Below are positions 1 to 8,335 of a stretch of 64,000 nt of DNA, piece after piece. Origin of the DNA: Fen-178 sp963722575. GTDB lineage: Bacteria; Acidobacteriota; Terriglobia; Bryobacterales; Bryobacteraceae. The position numbers and the translations under genes are program-made. Position 1 is the stretch's first letter. The number at the start of each line of letters is the position of its first letter. The DNA is taken from NCBI GenBank assembly GCA_963722575.1, contig CAVRNR010000022.1, positions 186,001 to 250,000 of the forward strand, written 5' to 3'. The notes under the pieces were generated by a model. The model made no database searches, was not told the DNA's origin, and was given only the letters and a program-made list of their open reading frames with translations.

Positions 1-319
1 CCACCAGCGCGCTGTAGTATACGTCCTCTTCGTTCAACGCGCGATCGAGGCGCCACCACAACTTCTTCAGGATTTCGGGAAAATTCCTGGGCGCGCGGCC
101 GGGGAGCGCAATCCCGCGCGCCAGCGTGCTGTAGAGGTGGGTGTGGCAGTTGATCAGCGCGGGCATTAAGAGCTTGCCCTTGGCATCGTGGGCGGGTCGG
201 GGACCTGCCCCACTACTCACATCGCCGATGCTGCCATCGGGACGAATCTCTACGCTGCCGGAATCCAGCACGCGATTGGCGGTGTCGAAAGTCAGAATGC
301 GAGCGTTGGTGATAATCAT
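1..319 (-). CDS. ssnA: SsnA-type amidohydrolase, N-terminal part (cut by window edge)
   Basis: The gene runs off the left edge, so only about 106 N-terminal residues are visible. The protein starts MIITNARILTFDT and carries the metal-binding motif INCHTHLYS, followed by LARGIALPGRAP. This is the beginning of the SsnA branch of the amidohydrolase/chlorohydrolase superfamily. In E. coli ssnA sits in the yge/ygf cluster now associated with anaerobic purine breakdown, and the neighbours here (carbamate kinase, YgeW, YgfK, YgeY, molybdenum hydroxylase) match. The ATG at 319 overlaps the TGA of the carbamate kinase gene (ATGA), so the two are translationally coupled. Residues encoded by 188-213 (about GAGPRPAH) derive from a palindromic repeat absorbed in frame. 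Substrate specificity cannot be judged from this fragment. Confidence 0.8.
   Translation of the reverse strand, partial: MIITNARILTFDTANRVLDSGSVEIRPDGSIGDVSSGAGPRPAHDAKGKLLMPALINCHTHLYSTLARGIALPGRAPRNFPEILKKLWWRLDRALNEEDVYYSALV
188..213. repeat. GTGGGGCA-type palindromic repeat inside ssnA
   Basis: Imperfect inverted repeat that reads GTGGGGCAGGTCC..GACCCGCCCAC on the minus strand. It shares the GTGGGGCAG boundary with the repeats at 2554, 5459, 9261 and 16878. It lies in the ssnA reading frame between the N-terminal strand and the metal-binding motif, and the frame stays open through it. Confidence 0.5.
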
Positions 320-1260
320 GACGCCACGATGTGAGTGCCGGTCTCGCCCCGTACGGCGCGGGCGACGTGCCCGGTTGAAGTAATGATACACTCCCCGCCG
401 CCTTGCGCGACGAAGTCGATGCCGGCTTCAATCTTGGGTCCCATCGACCCGGGCGGAAATTCGCCGGCGGCCAGGTACGCGCGCGCCTGCCGGAGCGTGA
501 TGACGCCCAGCCACTGCTGGGCGGGGCGCCCGAAGCGAATGGCCGCCTGCTCCACGTCCGTCACGATGATCAGCTTGTGCGCGTGAAGATCGCGAGCCAG
601 CAGGCTGGCGGCGAAATCCTTATCGATAACCCCTTCCACGCCCACCAGACGATCGCCTTCCCAGGCAACCGGGATTCCTCCTCCGCCGCAGGCGATGGTG
701 ACCACACCCGCCTCCACCAGCCGGGCGATGGCCTGCTCCTCGAGGATGCGGATGGGCCGCGGTGAGGCCACCACGCGCCGGAACCGGCCCGGCTCGATTT
801 CCCGCATGATCCAGTGCGGCTTCTCCCGTTGAACGTGGCGGACTTCGTCCTGGGTGTAAAACGACCCAATGGGCTTGGTCGGATGCGTCATTTCGGGGTC
901 GTTCCCGGCGACGAGCACCTGCGTGATGACGGTGGCAGCGCCGCGGTCAATGGCTTCCCGGCGGAACAACTCGCAGGCAATCCGCTGGATCATGTAGCCC
1001 ATGCCGCCTTGCGAATCGGAGACGCAGGTGTCCAGCGGAAGGCGAGGCACCCTGCGCTCTCCTTCTTCCACTCGGATCAGGATGTTGCCGATCTGCGGGC
1101 CGTTGCCGTGCACAATCGCCAGGTTCGAATCGCCGCGGAGCAGCGGCAGAAGATGCTGGAGCGTCTCGCCGGTGTGCGCGAACTGCTGGGGAATTGTGCC
1201 GGGTTCGCCGGGCCGCGTGATGGCGTTGCCACCCAGAGCGATTACCAGAGTCTCGGCCAT
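316..1260 (-). CDS. arcC: Carbamate kinase (YqeA/ArcC type)
   Basis: 314 residues, the normal size for carbamate kinase, which makes ATP and carbamate from carbamoyl phosphate and ADP. The N-terminus has the ATP-binding ALGGNA motif (residues about 8-13). The C-terminal part has PGSMGPKIEAGIDFV, the conserved segment of the amino-acid-kinase fold in this family. The gene lies 4 bases downstream of the ygeW-like carbamoyltransferase and overlaps ssnA by ATGA. In the E. coli cluster the homologue is yqeA. The likely role is the energy-conserving last step: carbamoyl phosphate released from a carbamoylated purine-breakdown intermediate is turned into ATP. The arginine deiminase pathway also uses carbamate kinase, but no arcA or arcB is visible here. 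The family call is secure; the pathway is inferred from context. Confidence 0.93.
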   Translation of the reverse strand: MAETLVIALGGNAITRPGEPGTIPQQFAHTGETLQHLLPLLRGDSNLAIVHGNGPQIGNILIRVEEGERRVPRLPLDTCVSDSQGGMGYMIQRIACELFRREAIDRGAATVITQVLVAGNDPEMTHPTKPIGSFYTQDEVRHVQREKPHWIMREIEPGRFRRVVASPRPIRILEEQAIARLVEAGVVTIACGGGGIPVAWEGDRLVGVEGVIDKDFAASLLARDLHAHKLIIVTDVEQAAIRFGRPAQQWLGVITLRQARAYLAAGEFPPGSMGPKIEAGIDFVAQGGGECIITSTGHVARAVRGETGTHIVAS

Positions 1261-1264
1261 ACCG

Positions 1265-2276
1265 CTACCGCTCGTATTCGATTTCCTTATCGGCCATGGT
1301 GAGGGCCATGATGGCTTTGGCCGTATGCAGCCTGTTTTCCGCCTCTTGGTATACCACAGAGTTGGGCCCGTCGATGACCTCGTCAGTCACTTCGTTCCCT
1401 CGGTCGGCGGGCAGCGGGTGCATGTAGAGGACGTCCGGCCGCGCCAGCTTCATGCGCTCCGCGTCGCAGATCCAGCGCGTGTACTGCTTCGCGATGCGCA
1501 GCGATTCCTCGGGCTTCGCGCCCATGGTGTCGAGGCAGCCCCAGCTCTTGGGAATCACCACGTCGGCGTCGAGGAAAGCCTCGTCCATGCTGTCCACCAT
1601 GGTAAACTTGCCGCCGCCGCGCCGGGCATTTTCGAAAGCCGCCTCGACGGTCTCCGGCATCAGCCCATATTCCGGGGGATGCGCCAGCACCACGTCCATG
1701 CCGAAACGCGGCATGAGCATAATCAGCCCCTGGGGAACCGAAAGCGGCTTGGCGTAGCTGGGGGCGTAGGCCCAACTGACGGCGATCTTGAGGCCGCGGA
1801 GGTCATGGCCGCGCTGCTCGCGGATGGTCATCAGGTCGGCCAGCGTCTGGCAGGGATGGTCCACGTCGCACTGCATGTTGATCACCGGCACGCTGGCCCA
1901 TTTCGCAACTTCCCGTATGTAGACGTTGCCTTCGCCGGGGATGAGGTCGTGCCGGATGGCGATGGCGTGCCCGTAGCTGGAGAGAATGATGCCGGTGTCC
2001 TTGGGGCTCTCGCCGTGCGACACTTGCATGACGTCGGCGGTGAGAAAGTGAGCGTGGCCGCCGAGCTGCGTCATTCCGGCCTCGAACGAGTTGCGCGTGC
2101 GCGTGGATTTGTCGAAGAACATCAGGAAGATGGTCTTGTCGGGCAGGTAGCGGTGGGGAATATGTCCCTTGAATTTCCGCTTGAGGTCCGAGGAAACGTC
2201 CAGCATGACGTTCGAGCTCGGCGCCGGTCCATTCCTGGGTTGTGATCCAGTCTCTGCCTTTAAAGAGCGCTTTCAC
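1265..2276 (-). CDS. ygeW: YgeW-like carbamoyltransferase with an apparent frameshift near its 5' end
   Basis: The main frame (1265-2206) gives 313 residues with the carbamoyl-phosphate motif STRTR in FFDKSTRTRNSFEAG, then DHPCQTLADL and MHPLPADRG. This is the aspartate/ornithine carbamoyltransferase fold and is closest to the YgeW branch. YgeW proteins normally have an N-terminal helix before this segment. That helix (KGRDWITTQEWTGAELE) is encoded immediately upstream from a GTG at 2276, but in another frame. Removing one base near 2207 joins the two parts into a normal N-terminus. The GTG overlaps the end of ygfK by 17 bases, as expected for the operon. Either one base is wrong in the assembly or the gene is damaged; a shorter protein from the ATG at 2206 would lack part of the carbamoyl-phosphate domain. 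No obvious slippery heptamer is present. Confidence 0.8.
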
Positions 2277-4245
2277 GGATGACCTCCTCCATGCCCGCGA
2301 CGTTGGCGAAGTGAACGTGGCGCGGGTCGCCGACCGATTCGGCCAGCAACTTCAGCTTGAGATAGGGAAGCATGTCGACAACCCCGGGCGGCACCGCGCC
2401 GGGCTTCGGTTTCCAGCTCAGAGCCTGGTTGTCGCTCAGACGAATTTCGATGGCGGCAGCGGCGGTCTCGAAGCGGGCGCGGTCGGCGGGCGGGGTGAGT
2501 GTGAGGATGTAGGACTGCCCGGCAATTGTGCCGTAGATGGTGAGAAGCGGGTTGACAGGCGGAAGCGCCTGTCCCACTCTGCTCTGTGGGGCAGGCGCTT
2601 CCGCCTGCCAATCGATAAAGAACCCATTCGCGCCCGCGTACTTTTGGTACGTTTCGAGACTGCCGAAGAAGCGCGGCTTCTCCACGTAGGGACCGCCGTC
2701 TTCGGGGCAGAAGACATCGCAGTTGCCGCAATCGTTGCACGCGTCGGCATAGTTGGCGAACTGGCGCCCCTTGGCCAACTGGAATACACCGCCCGGCACG
2801 CGCCTGACGCCTTCCGGCAGCAGTTCGAAATTATCGTACGCGATGGCCGCCGCCCGCGCTTCGTACACGAAGTTGGCGTCGTTGGGACAAACCGGAACGC
2901 ACTTATCGCAGTTGATACAGTCGTAGAGCCAGAGCTTCGAGCCGATTTTGCGCGGCACACCCTTGTTGCGCTCCCAGCGGTAACGCGGGTTGGCCGTGGT
3001 CTCGGCCACCAGCGCCGCCTCCTGCCCCGCGTAGTGCTTCACGTAGTCGGGGATGGTGCTCGCGCCCACCTCGCGCATCTTCGCGCCCAGGTTCTCCAGG
3101 TAACGGATCAAGCGCCCGTAGCCGCCCGGCCGCAGCAGGTCCGTGCAGGTAGTCACCGGGACCATATTCAGAGCCACCGCGGTAGCAATATTGTGCGCAT
3201 CCAGGCCCGCGGAAAAAGAAATCGGGATGCTGGTCTTCATGTGCTCCCGAAACTTCTTCACCAGGTTCATGGTGATCACGTGCAGCGGCGGACCCGACAT
3301 GTACATGGTCTCGCCGGTAAAAAACGACTTGTGATTCTTCACCACCAACGTGTTGCTGAACTTGACCGCCAGATGCTTGCCATGGGCTTGCGCCACCCGC
3401 TGAAGCCTGGGGACCAGGTCCAGCGCTTCGTCGAATTGCAGATCCTTCGCAAATGCCTCGGCGCTGATCTGGATCTCGCGATAGCCCATCACATCGTGCA
3501 ACAGGTGTTCCACTTCGCCCGCGCCCAACAGGGTGGGATTCATCTTGATGCAGACGTTGCAGCCCAATTCCGTCAACAGGAAGGTGACTATGCCCTCAAT
3601 CTCGCGCGCGGGACAGCCGTGAAACGTCGACAGGCTGATCGTGTCGCTGATGCGCGTGGGGAACGGCAGATCGCGGTAGCCGGCGAGCCCGGCGCGCAGT
3701 TCGTCGATGACCGCGCCGGCGTCCTTCATCGATTCGATCCACGAGCGCACGCGCGGCGAGCGGATGCCCTCGAGGTTGTAGCCGACGCTCATGTCGAAGA
3801 CGGTTTCGCCAGGCGAGAAATCCTCGCCCAGCAGCTTGGAAGCCTTCAAGATCTCCAGGAACATGGCCGCGCCCACGTACTCGCGCAGCGATTGCTCGAG
3901 CTTGAGTTCCTGCGACCATTCCACGTTGTAGCCGACGTTGGCGATGTCTATGCACGGGCGCGGAATTTTGAGCTCATCCAGGATCTGGACGGTTTTCAAT
4001 TCGATGATGCGCGAGCCGCCCAGCCATGAGAGCACGATGTTCTGTACCAGTTGGCCATGCGGTCCGGCGGCCGGCCCCAGCGGAGTCGAGGCGCGATGCC
4101 CGTGAAAATCGACGGAGAAATCGATGCCTGGAACACCGCGGAAGAACTTGCTCTTGGGGAGGTCGAAGATCTTGCCTTCCTGCCGGTACTCGAGAAAGGC
4201 GCGCCGCAAAAGCAGGGGCAGCGGAAGCGGAACCAGCTCAGCCAT
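2260..4245 (-). CDS. ygfK: YgfK-like iron-sulfur oxidoreductase lacking the FAD/NAD domain
   Basis: 661 residues. The first 400 match the dihydroorotate/dihydropyrimidine-dehydrogenase-like part of YgfK ('putative selenate reductase subunit'), with ASTPLGPAAGPHGQLVQNI, ELKTVQILDEL, NMSVGYNLEGI and MNPTLLG. Two [4Fe-4S] clusters follow: CINCDKCVPVCP (about residue 438) and CNDCGNCDVFCP (about residue 500). E. coli YgfK is about 1030 residues because a glutamate-synthase-like FAD/NAD(P) domain lies between these two parts. Here they are joined directly by a short linker. About 20 residues near 550-570 come from a palindromic repeat (2554-2611) that stayed in frame. The gene overlaps ygeY by 8 bases and ygeW by 17. 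A reductive or oxidative step on a purine-derived ring is inferred; the electron donor would have to be another protein. Confidence 0.87.
   Translation of the reverse strand: MAELVPLPLPLLLRRAFLEYRQEGKIFDLPKSKFFRGVPGIDFSVDFHGHRASTPLGPAAGPHGQLVQNIVLSWLGGSRIIELKTVQILDELKIPRPCIDIANVGYNVEWSQELKLEQSLREYVGAAMFLEILKASKLLGEDFSPGETVFDMSVGYNLEGIRSPRVRSWIESMKDAGAVIDELRAGLAGYRDLPFPTRISDTISLSTFHGCPAREIEGIVTFLLTELGCNVCIKMNPTLLGAGEVEHLLHDVMGYREIQISAEAFAKDLQFDEALDLVPRLQRVAQAHGKHLAVKFSNTLVVKNHKSFFTGETMYMSGPPLHVITMNLVKKFREHMKTSIPISFSAGLDAHNIATAVALNMVPVTTCTDLLRPGGYGRLIRYLENLGAKMREVGASTIPDYVKHYAGQEAALVAETTANPRYRWERNKGVPRKIGSKLWLYDCINCDKCVPVCPNDANFVYEARAAAIAYDNFELLPEGVRRVPGGVFQLAKGRQFANYADACNDCGNCDVFCPEDGGPYVEKPRFFGSLETYQKYAGANGFFIDWQAEAPAPQSRVGQALPPVNPLLTIYGTIAGQSYILTLTPPADRARFETAAAAIEIRLSDNQALSWKPKPGAVPPGVVDMLPYLKLKLLAESVGDPRHVHFANVAGMEEVIRESAL
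2554..2611. repeat. Palindromic repeat inside ygfK coding sequence
   Basis: Two mirrored units, CAGGCGGAAGCGCCTG-TCCCAC and GTGGGG-CAGGCGCTTCCGCCTG, separated by about 8 bases, so the whole element can fold into one long hairpin or two small ones. The boundary GTGGGGCAG is shared with the other repeats in this window. The ygfK frame reads straight through it, giving a Pro/Ala-rich insert after the iron-sulfur domain. Confidence 0.7.
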
Positions 4246-5434
4246 GCCGCCCCGAGAAGATCAGTGGAAACGCCGCATAGAACTGGGCCGCCTCCACCAG
4301 GTGGCGGATGGGCACGCGCTCGACCACACTGTGCGCCACATCCTCTTCGCCGGGACCGAAGCCGATGGTCGGCACGCCCATCAGCCCCATGGATCCCACA
4401 CCGTTGGTGCTGAACGTCCACTTGTCGACAACCGGCGCTCGATTCCACAGCGTTTCGTAGGTGGCGATGGCCGCCCGCGCCAGCGGATGCGCTTCATCCA
4501 GCACCCAGGTGGGATAGTATTTTTCCATCGGGTAGCGCAGGCCGGTGTAGCTGGGCGTGTCGTAGTTGAGGATCTCCACCTCGGCGTCTTCGGCGCCGGC
4601 GAGCGCCTTCACCTCGGCCACCGCGCTTTCCTTGGTCTCGCCGGCGGTCAGGCGGCGGTCCAGATGGATGGAGCAAGCGCCGGGCACCGCGCACAGGGAG
4701 GGCGAAACCGAGCGGATCTCAGTGACCGCAATGGTTCCCTTCCCCAGAAACGGATCGTGGCGCAGACGCGTGTTGAGCTTCTCGACCTCTTCCACCAGGC
4801 GGCTCATCTTGTAGATGGGGTTATCGCCGCGCTCCGGAGCGCTGGCGTGGCACGAGCGGCCGCGCAGATGCACTTCGATTTCCATGCGCCCGCGCTGCCC
4901 GCGATAAATGCGCAGACCGGTGGGCTCGGTGATGAGCACGCAATCCGGGCGGATGCCGTCTTCCTTCAGGATGTACACCCACGACAGACCGTCGCAGTCC
5001 TCTTCCTGCACCGAGCCGACCACCCAGAGCGTGTAGTCGCCCGCGAGGCCGAGATCCTTGATGATCTTCGCCGCGTAGACCATGCAGGCCATGCCGGCGC
5101 GCTGATCGCCGGCGCCGCGGCCATACACGTAGCCATCCTCGACCTTGCCCTTGTAAGGGTCCCAGGCCCATTCCTTGGGGTCTCCGATGCCCACGGTGTC
5201 GATATGGGCGTCCATCATGACGACGGTTTTCCCGGACCCGATGCGGCCCAGGATGTTGCCCATGGCGTCGATGCGGATTTCATCGAAGCCGGCCTTCTCC
5301 ATCTCCTGGCGGATGCGTTGAATGACGGGGCCCTCGTGCGAGCTTTCGCCGGGGATGGCGACTAGGTCGCGGAGAAAGCGAACGATGTCCGCCTCGTAGG
5401 AGTGGGCGGCGGCGGCAATTTCAGAAGCTTTCAT
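4238..5434 (-). CDS. ygeY: YgeY-type M20 metallohydrolase
   Basis: 398 residues, about the length of E. coli YgeY (403). It belongs to the M20 peptidase/deacylase family: DAHIDTVG carries the first metal-binding His and catalytic Asp, YGRGAGDQRAG the bridging Asp region, and GSVQEEDCDG the catalytic Glu pair. The dimerisation domain follows (GQRGRMEIEVHLRGRSCHAS). Members next to ygfK and ssnA are annotated as selenium-metabolism-linked hydrolases and more recently grouped with purine breakdown. The ATG at 5434 has an AAGGG Shine-Dalgarno 7 bases upstream. The stop overlaps the ygfK start by 8 bases. It probably hydrolyses an amide or carbamoyl intermediate; the substrate is not deducible from the sequence. 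Confidence 0.9.
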   Translation of the reverse strand: MKASEIAAAAHSYEADIVRFLRDLVAIPGESSHEGPVIQRIRQEMEKAGFDEIRIDAMGNILGRIGSGKTVVMMDAHIDTVGIGDPKEWAWDPYKGKVEDGYVYGRGAGDQRAGMACMVYAAKIIKDLGLAGDYTLWVVGSVQEEDCDGLSWVYILKEDGIRPDCVLITEPTGLRIYRGQRGRMEIEVHLRGRSCHASAPERGDNPIYKMSRLVEEVEKLNTRLRHDPFLGKGTIAVTEIRSVSPSLCAVPGACSIHLDRRLTAGETKESAVAEVKALAGAEDAEVEILNYDTPSYTGLRYPMEKYYPTWVLDEAHPLARAAIATYETLWNRAPVVDKWTFSTNGVGSMGLMGVPTIGFGPGEEDVAHSVVERVPIRHLVEAAQFYAAFPLIFSGRHG

Positions 5435-5458
5435 GAGACACCCTTTCTAACCAGCAAT

Positions 5459-5528
5459 GGGCAAGCTAAAGCATGCCCCACCAGTTTCTAGATCAGGCTG
5501 TTTTGGTGGGGCATGCTTTAGCTTGCCC
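5459..5528. repeat. Perfect 25-bp inverted repeat in the ygeY/molybdenum-subunit gap
   Basis: Arms at 5459-5483 and 5504-5528 are perfect reverse complements with a 20-base loop; the core reads GGTGGGGCATGCTTTAGCTT. A third single copy of the same core is at 23620-23643. It occupies most of the 100-base gap between the molybdenum subunit and ygeY in the operon. It may form a stable mRNA hairpin that affects relative expression; it is not followed by a T-run. Confidence 0.85.
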
Positions 5529-5534
5529 TTGAAC

Positions 5535-7868
5535 TCACACACATTGATCATCGGCGACCGGTTCCTTCTCGCGCAGGGCGCGCAGCACGTCTTCGGGGCG
5601 GATCGGCAGCTTGCGGAAACGCACTCCAATGGCGTGAAAGATGGCGTTCGCAATCGCCGGAGCCGGCCCGTTGATGGGCACTTCGGCAATCGACTTGGCG
5701 CCGTAGGGCCCCAACGGCTCATCCGTCTCCACCAGGATGGTGGTGAGCTTCGGCATGTCCTTCGCGCCGAAAACCTTGTAGTCGAGGAAATTCGCATTCA
5801 CCGGCCGGCCGGCGTCATCGAGCAGCAGCTCTTCGGTGAGCGCGTACCCCAGGCCCTGGGCCACCGCGCCCTCCACTTGTCCTTCGGCCTGCGCGGGGTT
5901 GATGGCCACGCCGGGGTCCACCGCGGTGGCCATGTGCAACACGCGGACCTTGCCAGTCTGGGTATCCACTTCCACTTCGGCGAAGGTGGCGCAGAAAGGC
6001 GGCGGGCTGTCGGTGTTGAAGTGCGACGCGCCATCCATGATCTGGGTCTTCTCCTTGTACATGGCGTGAAGAGCGATCTGGGTCATGGTCGCGGATTTCT
6101 TGGGTTCGCCAATCGCGGTCACCCGGTTGTCGCCACAGGCCAGGTTCTCGACCGGGGTCTCCAGCATTTTCGCGGCCATGCGCAGCACCTGCTCGCGCAC
6201 TTTCTCCGCGGCCTTCTTCACCGCGCCGCCGGAAATAATGGTGGTGCTGGAGGCGTAGGCCCCCACGTCGAAGGGCGTCGTGTCGGTGTCGCCGGAAGTG
6301 ATGACGATTTTGTCGAGGCTCACGCCGAGAGTTTCCGCGGCGATCTGGGCCAGCACCGTATCGGCGCCGGTGCCCAAGTCGGCGGCGCCCACCTGAAGAA
6401 AGAACGATCCGTCCTCATTCATCTTGAGGAAGGCCGAGGCCCAGTCGATGCCCGCGATCCCGCTGCCTTGCATGGTGCAAGCCATGCCGACGCCGCGCTT
6501 CAAGTGGCCGGCGGCGGGCAACGCTTTGCGCTTGCTCGTCCAACCAATGGCGGCGGCGCCGCGATCGAGGCATTCCGGCAGGCTGCAACTGCGGATGACC
6601 CGCGGCAGCCCCGCCTTCCCTTCCCCAAGTTGCGCGGAGAGCCGGTCGATGTCGCCCAGCCGTATGACGTTCTGACGGTGAAACTCGACGGGGTCCACGC
6701 CCAGCTCATGCGCGATTTCGTCCACCAGGGTTTCCTGCGCGAAGAATCCCTGCGGGCAGCCATAGCCGCGGAACGCGCCGGCCACCGGGGTATTGGTGTA
6801 GACCACGTGGCACTCGAATCGCATGTGCCCGGCGCGGTACAGCGGCAGAACCTTGCTGCCCGTATTCCCCTGCACCGTGGTAGCGTGGCTGCCATAAGCG
6901 CCCGTGGTGGCCAACACCGTCAACTGGCTGGCCAGAATGGTGCCGTCGCGCTTGACCCCCATTTTCATGCGCAGGATCTGCGGATGGCGCGTGCGCGCCA
7001 TGTAGAACTCTTCCTCGCGCGTGTATTCGATCTTGACCGGCCGGCGCGCGGCCAGAGCCAGCGCCCCGCAGATGTCCTCGAGCAGCATCTCCTGCTTGCC
7101 GCCGAATCCGCCGCCCATGCGCGGCTTGACGACGTGAATGCGGCTTACCGGAATCTGCAAAATCATGGCGACCTGGCGCCGCGAGTGAAACGGCACCTGC
7201 GTGCTGGTGCGAATCACCAGGCGGCCGTCGCCATCGAGCCAACTGATGGCGATGTGCGGCTCCAGCATGCAATGCTGCTGCCGCTGGGTGCGGTATTCCC
7301 GCTCGAAAATGCGGTCGGACTCGCGGAAACCCTCGTCCACGTTGCCGATCTCCCGCAGAATGTAACCGGCGATGTTGCGCGAGGCGTCGTGGATCCCTTT
7401 GGAATCCGGCTCATCGTGGATGATGGCGACGCCCGGCGCCATGGCCTGTTCTATCTCCAGCACGGCGGGCAGCACGTCGTACTCCACTTCGATCAACCGC
7501 AGCGCCTTCTCCGCGATGGCGCGGCTCTCGGCCGCCACCGCCGCCACGCGATCGCCCACAAATCGCACCTTGCTGTCGAGCAGGTAGGTGTCGTAGGGCG
7601 AAGGCTCGGGCCAGGCCTGCCCGGCGGTGGTGTGGGGCACGCGCGGAACGTTCTTGTAAGTCAGCACCGCATGCACACCGGGCAACGCCCTGGCCTTTGC
7701 GGTGTCGATGCGTTTGATGCGGGCGTGTGCGTACGGGCTGGGCAGGATCTTGCCGCACAGCAAACCGGGGAGATGGATATCGTCGGTAAAGGCCGGGCCG
7801 CCCGTGACCAGTTTGACGCCCTCCACTTTGCGGACGTTCTGGCCGACTATGGTGCGCGCGGAATTCAT
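5535..7868 (-). CDS. Molybdenum-binding subunit of a xanthine-dehydrogenase-family hydroxylase (XdhD/XdhA-like)
   Basis: 777 residues, the typical size for a separate molybdopterin subunit. It begins with the a/b-hammerhead domain (VTGGPAFTDDIHLPGLLCGKI). Cofactor-binding motifs include VVKPRMGGGFGGKQEM and AFRGYGCPQGFFA, and the C-terminal GAVAQGLGYALTEEL contains the position of the catalytic glutamate. It would hydroxylate a purine-like ring using water as oxygen source, with electrons passing to the [2Fe-2S] and FAD subunits encoded just upstream. The start overlaps the [2Fe-2S] gene by ATGA. E. coli XdhD has its iron-sulfur domain fused; here it is separate. No in-frame TGA is present, so there is no sign of selenocysteine; if the enzyme uses selenium it would be as a labile cofactor. 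The substrate is inferred only from the cluster. Confidence 0.92.
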   Translation of the reverse strand: MNSARTIVGQNVRKVEGVKLVTGGPAFTDDIHLPGLLCGKILPSPYAHARIKRIDTAKARALPGVHAVLTYKNVPRVPHTTAGQAWPEPSPYDTYLLDSKVRFVGDRVAAVAAESRAIAEKALRLIEVEYDVLPAVLEIEQAMAPGVAIIHDEPDSKGIHDASRNIAGYILREIGNVDEGFRESDRIFEREYRTQRQQHCMLEPHIAISWLDGDGRLVIRTSTQVPFHSRRQVAMILQIPVSRIHVVKPRMGGGFGGKQEMLLEDICGALALAARRPVKIEYTREEEFYMARTRHPQILRMKMGVKRDGTILASQLTVLATTGAYGSHATTVQGNTGSKVLPLYRAGHMRFECHVVYTNTPVAGAFRGYGCPQGFFAQETLVDEIAHELGVDPVEFHRQNVIRLGDIDRLSAQLGEGKAGLPRVIRSCSLPECLDRGAAAIGWTSKRKALPAAGHLKRGVGMACTMQGSGIAGIDWASAFLKMNEDGSFFLQVGAADLGTGADTVLAQIAAETLGVSLDKIVITSGDTDTTPFDVGAYASSTTIISGGAVKKAAEKVREQVLRMAAKMLETPVENLACGDNRVTAIGEPKKSATMTQIALHAMYKEKTQIMDGASHFNTDSPPPFCATFAEVEVDTQTGKVRVLHMATAVDPGVAINPAQAEGQVEGAVAQGLGYALTEELLLDDAGRPVNANFLDYKVFGAKDMPKLTTILVETDEPLGPYGAKSIAEVPINGPAPAIANAIFHAIGVRFRKLPIRPEDVLRALREKEPVADDQCV

Positions 7869-8335
7869 CGCGCCGATCCCCTGGCCGCCGCCAGCACCGC
7901 CTCAACCGGCTTGCGGAAGCCGGTGCACCGGCAAAAGGTCCCCGCCAGCGCCTCGCGCACTTCTTCCTCGCTGGGATGGGGTTTGCGATCGAGCAGCGCC
8001 TTGGCGTTCAGAATCATCGCGGGAGTGCAGAATCCACACTGCACCGCGCCATGATCCAGAAAAGCCTCCTGGAGCGGATCGAGTTTGTCGCCATGGGCCA
8101 GGCCCTCGATGGTCAGCACGTCCGCCCCTTCCGCCTGCGCGGCGAACTTGAGGCACGAATTGATGGGCTGGCCGTTGAGCAGCACCGTGCAGACGCCGCA
8201 TTCGCCCGCCTCGCAGCCGCGCTTCACGCCGAAGTAGCCCTCGCGGCGCAGCACATCCAGCAGAAGATCGCCGGGAGCTATGGTCCACTGTTTCGATTCC
8301 CCGTTCACTTTGAGACGGACTTCCATGGTTTTCAT
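7865..8335 (-). CDS. [2Fe-2S] subunit of a xanthine-dehydrogenase-family hydroxylase
   Basis: 156 residues from the ATG at 8335, chosen because it overlaps the TGA of the FAD-subunit gene (ATGA) and gives the usual N-terminus MKTMEVRLKVNGE. A longer open frame exists upstream but runs into the neighbouring gene. The plant-type ferredoxin cluster ligands are in GCEAGECGVCTVLLNG. The C-terminal helical domain binds the second cluster through CGFCTPAMIL and CRCTGFRKP. It relays electrons from the molybdenum centre to FAD. It overlaps the next gene by ATGA, so all three subunits are translationally coupled. The molybdenum-hydroxylase small-subunit family is unmistakable. Confidence 0.95.
   Translation of the reverse strand: MKTMEVRLKVNGESKQWTIAPGDLLLDVLRREGYFGVKRGCEAGECGVCTVLLNGQPINSCLKFAAQAEGADVLTIEGLAHGDKLDPLQEAFLDHGAVQCGFCTPAMILNAKALLDRKPHPSEEEVREALAGTFCRCTGFRKPVEAVLAAARGSAR

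Noticed and set aside
2195..2215. Programmed frameshifting in ygeW
   Set aside because: No slippery heptamer, Shine-Dalgarno-like stimulator or pseudoknot is apparent; an indel or error is simpler.
2242..4029. Plus-strand open frame of 595 codons
   Set aside because: Shadow of ygfK; no conserved motifs.
5535..7868. Selenocysteine in the molybdenum subunit (selenium-linked cluster)
   Set aside because: The frame is uninterrupted and contains no in-frame TGA.
5457..8054. Very long plus-strand open frame (865 codons) opposite the molybdenum subunit
   Set aside because: It is the complement of a clearly conserved hydroxylase gene in high-GC DNA; the translated sequence has no recognisable domain.
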